Positions 28,743 through 40,600 of a stretch of 64,000 bases of DNA are shown in pieces. Made by a program: the position numbers and the translations under genes. The stretch comes from Edaphochlamys debaryana (lineage: Eukaryota > Chlorophyta > Chlorophyceae > Chlamydomonadales). The notes beneath the pieces are model-generated. The model was not told the origin of the DNA. It saw only the letters and a list, made by a program, of their open reading frames with translations, and made no database searches. The stretch is taken from assembly GCA_016858145.1 (NCBI GenBank), contig JAEHOE010000011.1, forward strand, positions 682,001 to 746,000, read 5' to 3'. How positions within the stretch are numbered: the first letter of the stretch is position 1; every line of letters begins with the position of its first letter.

Positions 28743-31339
28743 TCAAGGTGATTTTAACTTAAACCCAAAGTACGTCATCATACTCTTTGCAGGTCCGCGA
28801 GAGGCTTTGGCAGACGTCAGGCCCGCCATGGCCATGGCGTCTTTGAACGCCTTTCTACTCTGCTGCTCGCTGCGCGGCTGCGTCTGGTTGTAGTGCTCCC
28901 GCAGCGCGTCAGCCGTGACGTAGTCTGCTGTGTCTTCCGTGATTTCGTAGTTCTCGTGCAGCCACAACGCAACTGCGTTCTGCTCCTCAATGTATGACGC
29001 GGTTGTCTGCTCTACCACAGAGGGGGTCGGCAGCGGTTTGGAGGGTATAAAGTAGGGCTCGCGCAGACCACTGTACGTCCGGAGCAGGATGCGCATGAAC
29101 TGCGCTGCGTATGCCTTTGTCCCAAACATGGATTTGAGGCTGGCGTCCAGCTGTCTGTGGTGCTCCAGGAAAGGTTTCTCCACAAACTCCCACGGGAATT
29201 TGATGATGCGTAGGGTGGAGGCGATGGCGTGGTCAAGTTTGTCCATGGGGGGCTTGTTGTTCATGCAAAAGACCATGGAGAACTGCAGTTTGATGGACGA
29301 CACATCCTGATAGAGACCTCTTGCTTGGATGATATCGTTACCGCGCCACGCCTTTAGGCGGCTGGCACTGAAAGATGCGTCGTTTGCGTCAGGTGGTTCT
29401 GAGATGACAACAAATCGCTTGCCAGAGAGGGCCAGTACTTCAGGCTTGGGGCCTGAAGATGATCCGAACTTGCTGGACATGACCACTGACGAGTCCGGGG
29501 CGTAATGGTAGTCCCCCAAGGCGGACCCCATCAACGTGCCCGCGAGAAGCGTCTTGCCGTTGCGCGCACAACCTGTGAAGAACCAAAGGACCTCCATATA
29601 CTTATTGCCATGCAGGGCGTACGCAAGCGAGTCGAGTACGTACGTGGTCATTTCCGGAGACGCCTGTGTCAACTCCAAGAAGCGCAGGAGCTTATCCTGT
29701 ACGCCATTGTCATCTTCATACACGTAGTCGTACTTCACGGACATGGAAACGTAGTCGTCGGGGCAACCTGGCCTAAAGACGCCCGCATCCAAGTCGTAGA
29801 CACCGTTGTCGAAGCCGATGAGGTTTGGCCGCGAATCCAAACGCCCCTGAAAGTCCGTGTCCATGAAGAGGTCCGCGCAAGCCTTGAGGACCTGGTCCTT
29901 AAAAGACGTATTGTCCAGGCGGACCGCCAGTGCACTCATGACGTTTGCACGCTGTACGTACACATTCTTCTTGGCACCCATCTCACAATCATCTTGTGTC
30001 GCGCACGCGCGAACCGCTTGTTGTTGCAACCGTTGGGCCTCATTCAAGAACAAGGCGGCAATTTCAGTTGACATGAGGCGGCGCAGTGTGTGCCCATCCT
30101 CATCTCGTACCCAGCGGTGCCCTGCAAATCGGTACCACGTGCGCCCCTTGATGGACGCGCACACGAAATGCGTTCTGTGCAGCGCATAGATGAGCTCTGC
30201 CATCGCGTGGTGCTTGTTGGTCTCACATTTTGACATGAGATGGCGTACTGACTTGCTCATGAGTTCCTTGAACCGATCTGGGTTGTCCTGCTTTGCCCAC
30301 ATGTACACTGTGCCCATGGACACTTTTGGGCTGGAACTGTCTCGTGATGCAAATGACTTCCACTTGGCCAAACACTCCGCCCTAGATGATACCGACTGTA
30401 AGGACCGTTGTGAGAACGCAAGCCAGAGGTCGAAAAGGCTATCCTTTTCAGGCGCAGGACTTGCATTGTACAGGGCAAACCCCACACGCAGCCAGTCCCC
30501 GTAATTAGTTGCACGAATGGGGGACATGACCTGCATGACAAGGGATGTGATGATGTCTTGCTCAGACATTGACGTGGACGCTGTAGAGGGAGCACTGATA
30601 GAGGGAGCATTGATAGATGCAGTCTCGGACACCGTTGACGGCAAATCCGTGTAGCGGCGGTGCAGGTCATCGTTGCGAAGCTCTTCATGTACGGATCGCT
30701 GTTATGAACATCAGTACCTTGGTAGCTGCGGTTGTCCATTAGGAAGCGCAACAGCGTCTCTGGCATCTCAGCCATTTTTCGCTCATACGGCGCTTGTGCG
30801 GTACGCCAAACCTTGCCAGGTGTAGGGCACACGCTAATAAGTCCTCCAGTTCCTGTACTGCATACAGTCTTTATGTCAATGGGGAGCACTTCTTCGTCGT
30901 AATCTTCGTTGACAAGACTCATCAGAAGCCGGGCTTCCCTGGTTCTTGGTACAAACTTCCTTGCGCCATCGTACATGTGCATGTCATCGCAGGCCGGTGT
31001 GCGCTTAAAGAAGAAGTGGCGCCCTTTTGTTGTTTCTTGGATGACTGTGTCTGCCACCTCGGGATATGAGTTCTCCAGGCCGTCAGCCACACGTTTATCG
31101 TCAACGTCGACCACAAGAAGTTGGGACCGTAGCAGAATGAGGACCCCTTGGGCGCAGTTGGGCCTGCCTTGTTCGTCCCACTGCCTCCACAGGTCGTTGG
31201 AGGGCACGTTTTTATGACGCCACGCCGGTTGCTTCCCGCTACCCCCATCCGTGTTGTAGTTATTGCTGGTGGGGAGCAGAACACAGTCTGGATGCTCGTG
31301 GCGCAGGAAGGCTTCCAACTGGATCAGCGTTTGTGACAT
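28743..31339 (-). pseudogene. D5-type primase-helicase with prim-pol-like N-terminus, split by one frameshift
   Basis: The first segment (31339 to about 30690) has the features of a bifunctional DNA primase/polymerase N-terminal domain: KQPAWRHKNVPSNDLWRQW, GVLILLRSQLLVVDVDD and TKGRHFFFKR, then DIKTVCSTGTGGLISVCPTP. Near 30680 the frame shifts by one. The second segment continues to 28743 with the D5_N-type IGFDNGVYDLDAG, Walker A GCARNGKT (residues 358-365 of that frame), a Walker-B-like KRFVVISEPPD and the sensor region FSMVFCMNNKPPMDKLDHA of superfamily-3 helicases. D5 proteins unwind and prime viral DNA and are a core Nucleocytoviricota gene. Combined length (about 850) is normal. A single indel disables it unless it is a consensus error. 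Confidence 0.88.
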
Positions 31340-31382
31340 GGTGGCTGGTGGTGAGGTGGTGGTGGTGACAGCTTACCATGTT

Positions 31383-31402
31383 CTTCTATATATATTTCTA
31401 GT
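31383..31402 (-). promoter_or_regulatory. A/T-rich TATA-like promoter of the primase gene
   Basis: Read on the minus strand, CTAGAAATATATATAGAAG lies about 45-60 bp upstream of the primase start at 31339. It is the most A/T-rich spot of the neighbourhood. The gene at 31611 diverges from here and could share the region. Confidence 0.5.
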
Positions 31403-31610
31403 TTTAAACGCAGAAGTAAAAACATCTCCACCACTTCCACTTCTCTGCGGAGCGCCGAGGCTTTGGTGTGTCGAGGAGTCACCTTCTCGAACGCACACGC
31501 ACGGGGTTGCTGTGTGACTCGCCCCCCACCCTACACACTTCGGTGTGCTAGCCATAAAGCTGGACATAAAGCGATGAAGCGCACATTGTGTGTCGTCCCA
31601 CCGTGTCACG

Positions 31611-32705
31611 ATGGACGTTGCCGAACTTATACGTACCAAGCTTCAGGCCGACATCTGCCCAGTGTACACGCAGAACGATGCAGACGCTGACGCGCGGGCC
31701 CTACGAGCGGCGCTGGGCCTGCCCGCATTACCAAAGACTTCCTTCTCCAAATCTCCTTCTCCAAAGTCCTACTTCTTTGACGAAGCAGCGAAAGCGCTGC
31801 ATGTGCAGAAAGGCCAATGGGATGCGCTGTGTCGGTGCGTCAAGGAGGTGGGCCGCACTCGAGGCGGCTCGGTGAGGCTGGACGCCGAGGGCGTCCGTCG
31901 CAAGCTCCTCGCTATGTTCAATGGTGACGCCGCGCAGTGGCTCGCACACGTGCTTGGACACGGATGCCCCGTCTGGTTCGCACGCGTACTCCTGCCGCTG
32001 CCTGCCGACCAGCCGGCACTGGTGTCACAACTCAGGAAGTATGGCGTGTCGTCACGACACAGCCGGGCACTTTGGATACACCGGAGTTCCGGCAAGGGCT
32101 TACACAATACTGGAAGTCGCATGTCGAGGAGGAGTGCTTACGCGGCAGACACTTGCCGTTGGGCTACATCATCTCGCTGGTCAAAAAACCATCCACAAGC
32201 GAGATGTACGACATGCTCCTGATGTTCATGGAAATCGATTCGGCCTCGCCAGTCGCAAGGATACTCCACCTCCAGCTCCAGCTCGAGTCGACATCGTGGA
32301 CCTTACCGCACCGGCTGGCCGCCGCGAAGAGGGCGAGTTCTCTGAAAGAGCGCGTGAGCTTTGTGCGAACGGAGGATGTCGCCAAACGCTGCGTCATGTG
32401 TGTCGTGGCCGGCTCTGACTCAGCGACGGACTATCACCAGCTCACCACGGATCTTGTTTCAGAGATGCACTCGGACCTGGTCACGCGTGCGGCTGCACTT
32501 GCGGAGCAAGGCGTGACGCTGGACTTTGAAGAGCCGCTGGACTTCCGGGACTTCGCAAGTCTCAGAGAGCTCCGTTACGCAGTCGAGCGCCAGGAAACAA
32601 TCTTGGACATTCACCGTGATTACAATGCATGCGGGCTGCGCGCCATCATCGACATCGAGGAGGTGCTCGATGCAGATGGGTTTCCCGTCCTGACCCGGTG
32701 GTGTC
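31611..32705 (+). pseudogene. Viral-type hypothetical protein, frameshifted and 3'-truncated at the retrotransposon junction
   Basis: The start is the ATG at 31611 (MDVAELIRTKLQADICPVY). The first frame runs to about 32035 (LVSQLRKYG), then text continues in the next frame (TQEVWRVVTTQPGTLD, LTQYWKSHVEEECLRGRHL) through SLVKKPSTSEMYDMLLMFME, FVRTEDVAKRCVMCVVAG and DIHRDYNACGLRAIIDIEEV to about 32700. There the sequence changes abruptly to the Pro/Ala-rich end of a gag gene on the other strand, without a natural stop. Gene diverges from the primase, which suggests early replication-related expression, but I do not recognise the family. Both the indel and the truncation make it non-functional. 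Confidence 0.6.
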
Positions 32706-34427
32706 CGGCAGGGGGGCGGTGCGGGGGCGCAACGGCTCTGCCGCCGGCTCCCGTACAGGTGCGGCGGCGGCTGCCGGCGCCTCGGGACCAGAGGCGGGCT
32801 TGGTGGCTGCAGGGGCCGTGCTCCTGCTGGAGGCTGGTGCCTTGGGTGGAGGTGCCTTGGCGTTGTGGTTCGGGGCGCGGGGGGGCGCAGGTGTGTTGAG
32901 GGTGCGGCCGCCCAGCAGCCGTCCTCCAGGGAGTACGGCTTCTCCAGCTTCCGTCGGTCGGTTTAGTGGGGCGCCGCCCGCGGCCCGCCGTAGCTGCGGA
33001 GGCGCCCGCTGGTTGTTTTCGAAGTGAGGCCCGGTGCTCAGGACGAAGCCCGGCCTTGGGCGCGTGGCTCCGTTGATGGTGTAGCGTCGTGTCGCTGGAC
33101 GACCGGTGTCCATGGGCACGGGCCCAGGGACGGGCGGCTTCATGAAAACATGGTCATAGCTGGCGGCGGAGGGGCCTCCGTCGTCCTCACTAGACCATCC
33201 GTCTTCACTGGGCCTGTCCGGTGAGGAGTACCAGTCTGGCTTGGGGTCGGTGTTGTAGCCCTCACTGTCTCTCTTGTCGTACGGTTTTACCCGCCCTCGG
33301 CTGGGGTACGGAGGCAGGTCCAGCCTGCGCAGCTGACCCGTCTGGCCCCACACCGCGGTGCCTGACGTGTCGGGGGGAAGGCCGTGCGGTCGGTTGGGCC
33401 AGTGCTGAACAAGGCTGGGCGAGGAGCCCTGCGTCCGCCCAGTAGACGAGTTGTGCGGCGGTATGGGCCGGGACGTGTCCTCCTCCTCCTGCTTGTCCAC
33501 CTCGGGCCAGGACCCAAAGGTGGGGTCGTGAGGGAAGCCTAACAGGTCCACTGTGCTCCCTGTGTCGTACAGGTGAGCGCTGGGGTGAGACCAGTCTCGC
33601 TCGGAGAGCGACAGTCTTGCCATGCGTCCTGGGAGGTCGGCGGCGTCCCTGGGGGTTGCCATGTCGTACCGTCGTGCGTATCGGCGGTCCTCATCATCAA
33701 GCTCTGACTCGTAGCGGCTGGGGAAGTCTGCCCGAGGCGCTGAGGAGGTGTGGGACACGCTGCCTCCATGCCGAGTATCATGGGCAAACCGTACGCCCTC
33801 CGAAGTGCGTCGCGGTGGTGGCGAACAGTAGCGGTGTTGGGTGTAGCTGCTTGACACGGCGGGCTCGTTCTCCCCATCTTTATCCCCCTGGTCCCGTGCC
33901 GACGAGTAGTACGTACTGGACATCCCCTCGCTGACATAAGTAGCGTCAGCTATGGCGGCCGTGAGGTTGCGGGGCCTCATGAGGTAGACCGCATTGTAGA
34001 CGGCAGGGCGCAGGCCACGCAGGAAGTTGTGCATGTGCGTAGGGTCCCCGTCCAGGTTAAGGCCGAGTTGCGTCATGAGTGCCACGTAGTTGTCTGCATA
34101 CTCTCTCACATTCTCCCTAGGGCGCTGTTTGCAGTTGGCGAGGCGGATGTGAAGCTCACGGTCTGAAACGCCGTACCGATTACGCAGGGCCTCACGAAAC
34201 GCGGAAAAGGATGGAGGGCTTGACCTGCCGTGTTGCCAGTTGCGATACCATTGCTTAGCGGTAGGCCGCAGTAAGACCACGGCGGCATTCAAGGTGTCGT
34301 CCTCAGTCCATTGGCGCAGGATTGCCACATCTTCCAGGGACTCGACCCAGCTACGCGGGTCAGTTGTGTTTGGGTCGAAGAAATCCACCATTCTCAGGAC
34401 AGCGTCATCGATCACCACTCTTTGCAT
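32700..34427 (-). mobile_element. Ty3-type retrotransposon gag fragment
   Basis: From 34427 the product opens MQRVVIDDAVLRMVDFFDPN, followed by a typical Retrotrans_gag capsid domain (residues about 20-165): SWVESLEDVAILRQWTEDD, TLNAAVVLLRPTAKQWYRNW, SFSAFREALRNRYG, RLANCKQRPRENVREYADNY and MHNFLRGLRPAVYNAVYLM. A long Pro/Ser/Asp-rich tail follows. No zinc knuckle, protease, reverse transcriptase or integrase is present: the frame crosses into antisense viral sequence near 32700 and ends at 32646. The element therefore lacks its pol and 3' LTR. It is a host-genome retroelement remnant and marks the boundary of the viral block. Confidence 0.8.
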
Positions 34428-37400
34428 CTTTCAGACCGCTTTGATGGGAGCAGAAGGAAAGGAAAGGAATGGAGGTGTGTGACCGGCTGCTTACATAGGC
34501 GAGGTAGTCTGGGATGAAGGAAAGAAGCTACCAAAGTGGGTCGTACTGTCGGTAGTAGAGAAGGCTCAAGTTGAAGTTGAAGGGGAAGAAGTCTCTTGTC
34601 CGCAGGGGAAGGAACAGAGACCGTGCTGCAAGTCCCGGTAGCGAAACCAACAAACAGGGCGGGCACCGCCTATAGGCGACAGCCCAACTTTTTTCGCGCG
34701 CCTCAGGGGTGTGCCAACCGTGTGGGGGACGTGACTTGCAGGGGACGGCTCCCAAGCAGACGTATGACGACGCCTGTACTTGTTTGTTACCTTGCCACTG
34801 GGGATGCGTCCACTATGTCCTTAGGCGGTCAGGATATGTACAGGGGCTGGATAGCCGGAGGGCTGGTGTGGAGGCGTGCAGGGACCGGGCAGGGAGTGAC
34901 CGGTGATGGGCTGCACGGACCGTCGACACCTCAGGCTGCTGTCTCACTCAGCACCTGCTGACCCTCAGAGATAGGGCGTGGGGATGCCCTAAGATAATAG
35001 CTTGGTACGTAGGCACGGACCAACGGAGGCGTGGGGTGATGGGTGTGTAGGTGTGGCTGGGACGGCGGAGGGTGCACGTGGGTCAGGGGCAGGCAGGCGG
35101 GGATGAGCCTGGGTGGACCTGGCTGACGGCACGGGGCACGAGGGGTATTCCGGCTAGGCACAGACGCCGTCCGGCTTGTACTCCACAAGCAGCAGAGTGC
35201 TGCTGGGGCCTGAGGGTATACGCGGTGGCCTGCTACGAGGGGGCGTGATACCGAGGGGCCGAGGGATGCGAGGGGATGCCCTCGCGGGGATGACCTTCTC
35301 CAAGCCTGGGTGTCCTCCGGTCGAGCAAGCGGGCTCCTATAGCTTCACGAGTCGATACCACCACGACACAGTAGCTCTGGCTGGCGTACACCGGTCCGGA
35401 CGCGATGTCTAGGCCGAGGCTTTCCGACTGCTCCCGCTGACGTTCACGTTCCTCCTCCGGGCTTCCTCCTGTCGCACCCTATAGCACGATACGTCCTCCT
35501 GCTCCTAAGGGATTGGCTTCACAGCGACCTCCGGGCTATCGCGATGGGTTCTCTGCCCTATCGGGATGCTCTGCGCACGTTCCTTGCTCGAGTGATACGT
35601 TCAGGGAGTAGCTAGGGGGATAAGACTGCTCGGAGCTAGCTCACGGGGAGGGCTGTCGCTGGGCGGAACTAAGCTGTCGATGGCTGGCCGAGGTCGTGGG
35701 AACGCACACGCTCGGGGCTGGGGTCTCGGACCTTGGGGCGGACCTGCCGGGGAGCGGAGGAGTCTACAGCGCAAGCGCTATGGTGCTAAGCGGTCGCGGG
35801 TCGATGCTTGGCTGTTTTACGGAGAGTCGCGGATTCCTCGCTAGGAGCACTTATGGGGCTCTGGTCAGGCGCACAAGAGAGGCACTGTTGACTTACAGTT
35901 GCTGTGTGTGTGGGCCATGGGCGAGTTCTCGGGAAAAGACAGGCTCTCACCATATATACCCCCCCTCGCGGGCTTGCCGTACGGCTTGCCGTGCAGCTAG
36001 GCTTGGCTTCAGCCACCTGCCTATACGAAAAGCCGAAGGTGCAGCTCTACGAAAGGCCCGGGCTCGGAGGTGGCGGCAGCCGCCCCAACACCTGCAGCGC
36101 AACTGCGCACACGGATGGCCTGGGCACGCGGCGGAAGTTGCCGGTGCCCGCCTTGCGCACAGAACGCACACGCCTGGCGCTCCACTCTATCAGAAAGAAC
36201 TCCTCCTCCTTCATAATAAGGCGCAGGGTTCCCGCTGGCCAATATCCGCCAACCTGGCCTCCTAACAGTACACCGAAACCGGGCCTGTACTGGGCCGCGT
36301 GGCCCGAGTACGGTCGTCCACTAAACCGTGACGCTTCCTGGACTCAAGGCAGGCAGTCACCTCTCCTAGATCAGGAAATGATAAGTCATCGCACTGCTTC
36401 TATGAAGCCCTGTTGGGCTCCCCTGCCCGCCAAGCTTCTATCCTTTTCACGCGGGTTCACGCTGGGGACGCCAATGTCCCTCCTCCTCGGCCCTTCCTTG
36501 CGGGCGCCGCTGCAAAGCGTGGGCTCCTTGCCCCTTGCTGCTGTCGCTGCTATAAGCGGGCTCCCGGCCGAAGGTGGTGGGCCACCCTTAGTGCCGACAG
36601 GTCTACGCCATACATAGGCAGTGCCGTTTACGCCACTCTTGCTTGTGCAACGTGAGCTTGCAAGCCAGTCTACCGCCCCCCAAACCACCCCAAGCAGTTG
36701 CCGCATCAATCAGTTGCGGTTAAGTTGCCCGCTTCACAAACCCTTCATCATGAATCAGCCGCGCATCAGCAGAGCACGGCCATCACCTCAAGTGACAAGC
36801 CTGAACCGTACCTCCCTCCTCAACGACAATTCACAAGCGTAGAGAGTATAGAGAGCACGCAATGATATACCTACCTCATTGATTGGAAAGAAACGCCCTC
36901 GTTGGCCCGGGGGCCCGGCCCTCGGGTGAGTAAAGCCCCCAATGCACGGCTTCTTAAAGAGCCGTGACATGGCAAGCCCCATGAACCAGACTGGTGGCAT
37001 ACGCTTGGCCCCCAGGGCCCGCCATCAACGTCATCAACCCTCTCAAGCCTACCTTAATCTCTCTCCCTATTCTCCCCTCAAACTCCTCTATCCTCATCAG
37101 CCGCAGCCAGTTCATCGACGTCCAATGCATGGCTCATTAGGCAAATAGGCATTGGCCCGGTGCACGCTGACCGCACAAGGGCAGCTGCCGCGCCGCAGCG
37201 CGGTGAATCTCAATAATGTATGCCAGCCACGACCCCCTCCCCAGGGCTTCCGTGATGCTTCCCTAAGGCGGTGCGTGCCTTCACGCACTGGGCTGGATGA
37301 CTAAAGTTCTCTTGCGCCCCAAGGAAGCCTGTCGCGCGCTGCCCTCTCGCTCGCTCGCCCTTGCCCACGCATTCTGCACACAACCTGCAACTACCACCAC

Positions 37401-37600
37401 CCTCCAGCCGCTTCACCACGAGACCCCGACGGCGGCCAGCAGATTACGCAACTAACTACGCACATCCTACACACCCTGGAGTATTGAGCACCGATGCCGG
37501 CAAGTTACTGTACTGAACTGTCGCGATGATGCGCGAAGATATGAAGCATTATTACACGCCCACCCGCCAAATACCTCGCTCGTTGCTCGAGGCGTGCGTA
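34428..37600. other. Retroelement leader/LTR-type non-coding region and intergenic DNA
   Basis: No convincing gene. On the minus strand, a TATA box (GGGGTATATATGGTG, about 35949-35962) precedes the gag start by about 1.5 kb. This fits an LTR promoter and long leader feeding gag. I could not define LTR ends or a primer-binding site, and there is no second LTR for comparison. The part beyond about 36.9 kb, towards the pherophorin 3' end, has lower repetition and may be ordinary intergenic DNA. Confidence 0.45.
35949..35962 (-). promoter_or_regulatory. TATA box of the retroelement
   Basis: GGTATATATGG on the minus strand lies upstream of gag in a GC-rich setting. Assignment rests on position and sequence only. 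Confidence 0.4.
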
Positions 37601-37601
37601 A

Positions 37602-40600
37602 TTAGAATGGAAGCATCTGGTGCGGGCAGACGCTGCAGGGGTTGTCTCCAAATGCGTACACGCAGGTGCGATCCTGCGATGAGTAGCCGCCGCAGAAATC
37701 CTGCAGCGCCTTGCAGGCGCCGGAAGGCCAGAAGCGCAGCATGATCTGGGATCGGGTGGAGAAGTAAGGACGGGGGTTAGAAAGAGCGCGGGTGCCGTGA
37801 AGCAAGGGCGGCATTGCTTATTCCACGCGGGTTGTGGTCAGGGCATCTCGAGCACACGCTGCACCGCCGCCTAGTCCCAACCGCGGCTCGATGGTGCCCG
37901 GGGACGTCAAGCCCAAGCCAAGTCTATTTCGCCCGGGTTGTCGAGCTTTGCCCTCCCATGCGCGCACCTTGCTGCCTCCGGCTGCCGCCTGCTGCGGCGT
38001 CAGCTCAATGTTGGTGAGCTTCAGCGCCGCGCACTCCGTCCAGGGATAGACGCGTGTCTCCGGGGCTGTATATGTTACGAAGTGCGGCGTGGTCTGCGAG
38101 GGGGTGGGGGCCCCCGGAGGAGGCCCGTGCGGCAAGTTGAGCTCGTCTTAGGGGGGCATGGGTGGTTTAGACGCCCACATCCTGCCCTCCTTTCCGCTCC
38201 CGGCCCTCCCTCCTCCCTACACGACCAGCAAGCCTGGTGCGCAGAGGAAGGCTGTGAGCTTCCCCCGAGGGAGGTGGTATGGTTCCGGATAGCAGCCACT
38301 ATGGACAGTGGCAGGTGTACAGATCGAGACCCGCTGGCACGCACTCGAGGAATTACCACAGTTGCTAATCTGACTCATGCGTCGGAGTTGCTGGTGGTTC
38401 TGAGGACTCCACGGTGGGCAGCCTAAACCGTTGTCCATCCTTAATCTACGGCGCTCAGCGCTCGCGATCGGCGATAACGGCAGCTGAGCTCGCTTGGAAC
38501 CCTCCGTGCCGGCACGCCCCGTGCGCTTCGGTGCTTCGCCTTGACCCTCTGCCCCGCCCGCTGTAAGCCTTCATGGCCTGCAAAACATCGAACTTTGCCT
38601 CCCCAGAAAACTCGAACACTTTTTTGCCCATGGGAGATCCACGGCCAGGCCAGCCGGCAGCCTCCACCAGCCGCGTGCTGCCGTACCTTGTTGGCGCCGT
38701 TGATCAGTAGTTGGGAGGTGATGGGGCCCATCCCCACGCAGATGGGATCTACCATGAACTGCGGGTGGGGTGAGATGGATCCAGAGGGGGTCACATATAT
38801 AGGGGCGACCATAAGCATCGTGCGGCGCGTGCGTGCGGGGCAGGGCCTCAAGGGTGGACGGCAAAGCCGTGTGATTTGCCCTCGTCGGACAGGCGCCCGT
38901 CCCTCAAAGCGTCAATGTGCTCCACCGCGAATCCCTCGCAACTCGAATTCGCGCACGCACCATCAGCGTCCACGACGGTCGGGCCAGGGTGTAGTCAACG
39001 TCCTTGGAGGGAGCCAGAGTGAAGGTGATCTCCGTGAAGCCATCAGTTCCCATCGTGACCTTCGGATAGCCTTGCAGCGTGTACGGCATGGCGGGGTTGC
39101 GCGGTTCCGTGATGCATGAACCAAACGAAGGTCGACACTGCTGCCGGCGCCAGGCAAGCGCTGAGACCGGGTGGAAGGGCTGTCGTGGCGACGGCGGCAG
39201 CGGGGGCTTTGTGCGGCGGGTCGGCTTGTTGGGTTGCGGCGGCGGTGGCGGCACCGCGGGGGGCACGCCCGGCAGGTCAGGGCGCCCGGGGGGTGGCGAG
39301 GGCGACACTTGGGGGAATGTGGGGCGCAGAGGCGGGGGGTTGGGGCTGCGCGAGGGTGGGCTGGGAGACGACACGGCCGGCTGCAGCGGCTGAGAAGGAG
39401 CAGCCGGCGGCTGCGGGGAGCTGGTGATTGGCGCAGGCGACGGCGGCGGCATTAGCGGCGGGGGTGGCGGCGGGGGCGGCGGAGGGGAGCCGCTTCTGAC
39501 TGGTGCGAGGGGCGGTGGGGCCGAGAAGGGCACGGGCGATAGCGGCGGGGATGGCGGCGGCATTAGCGGCGGGGGTGGCGGCGGGGGCGGCGGAGGGGAG
39601 CCGCTTCTGACTGGTGCGAGGGGCGGTGGGGCCGAGAAGGGCACGGGCGATAAATGCGGGGATGGCGGCGGCATTAGCGGCGGGGGTGGCGGCGGGGGCG
39701 GCGGCGGGGAGCCGCTGGTGAACGGTGCGAGGGGCGGTTGGGGCGAGAAGGGCACGGGCGATAGCGGCGGGGACGGTGGTGGGGAGCCGCTGGTGAACGG
39801 TGCGAGGGGCGGTGAGGGCGAGAAGGGCACGGGCGATAGCGGCGGGGACGGTGGTGGGGAGCCGCTGGTGACCGAGGGCCCCGGAGGCGAGGGTGACAAG
39901 GGCTCGGGAGACGGCGGGTCAGGGGGCAAAGGCTTGACGCCGCGAGGACGTTTGGGCGGGCGGGGAGGGCTTGGAGTCGCAGGCGGCGAGGGCCCCGGAG
40001 GCGAGGGTGACAAGGGCTCGGGAGACGGCGGGTCAGGGGGCAAAGGCTTGACGCCGCGAGGACGTTTGGGCGGGCGGGGAGGGCTTGGAGTCGCAGGCGG
40101 CGAGGGCCCCGGAGGCGAGGGTGACAAGGGCTCGGGAGACGGCGGGTCAGGGGGCAAAGGCTTGACGCCGCGAGGACGTTTGGGCGGGCGGGGAGGGCTT
40201 GGAGTCGCAGGCGGCGAGGGCCCCGGAGGCGAGGGTGACAAGGGCTCGGGAGACGGCGGATCAGGGGGCAAAGGCTTGACGCCGCGAGGACGTTTGGGCG
40301 GGCGGGGAGGGCTTGGAGTCGCAGGCGGCGAGGGCCCCGGAGGCGAGGGTGACAAGAGCTCGGGAGACGGCGGATCAGGGGGCAAAGGCTTGACGCCGCG
40401 AGGACGTTTGGGCGGGCGGGGAGGGCTTGGAGTCGCAGGCGGCGAGGGCCCCGGAGGCGAGGGTGACAGGGGCTCGGGAGACGGCGGGTCAGGGGGCAAA
40501 GGCTTGACGCCGCGAGGACGTTTGGGCGGGCGGGGAGGGCTTGGAGTCGCAGGCGGCGAGGGCCCCGGAGGCGAGGGTGACAAGGGCTCGGGAGACGGCG

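Noticed and set aside
34596..36617. Several 75-237-codon frames in the retroelement leader
   Set aside because: No similarity to gag-pol motifs, both strands equally open, and composition typical of GC-rich non-coding DNA.
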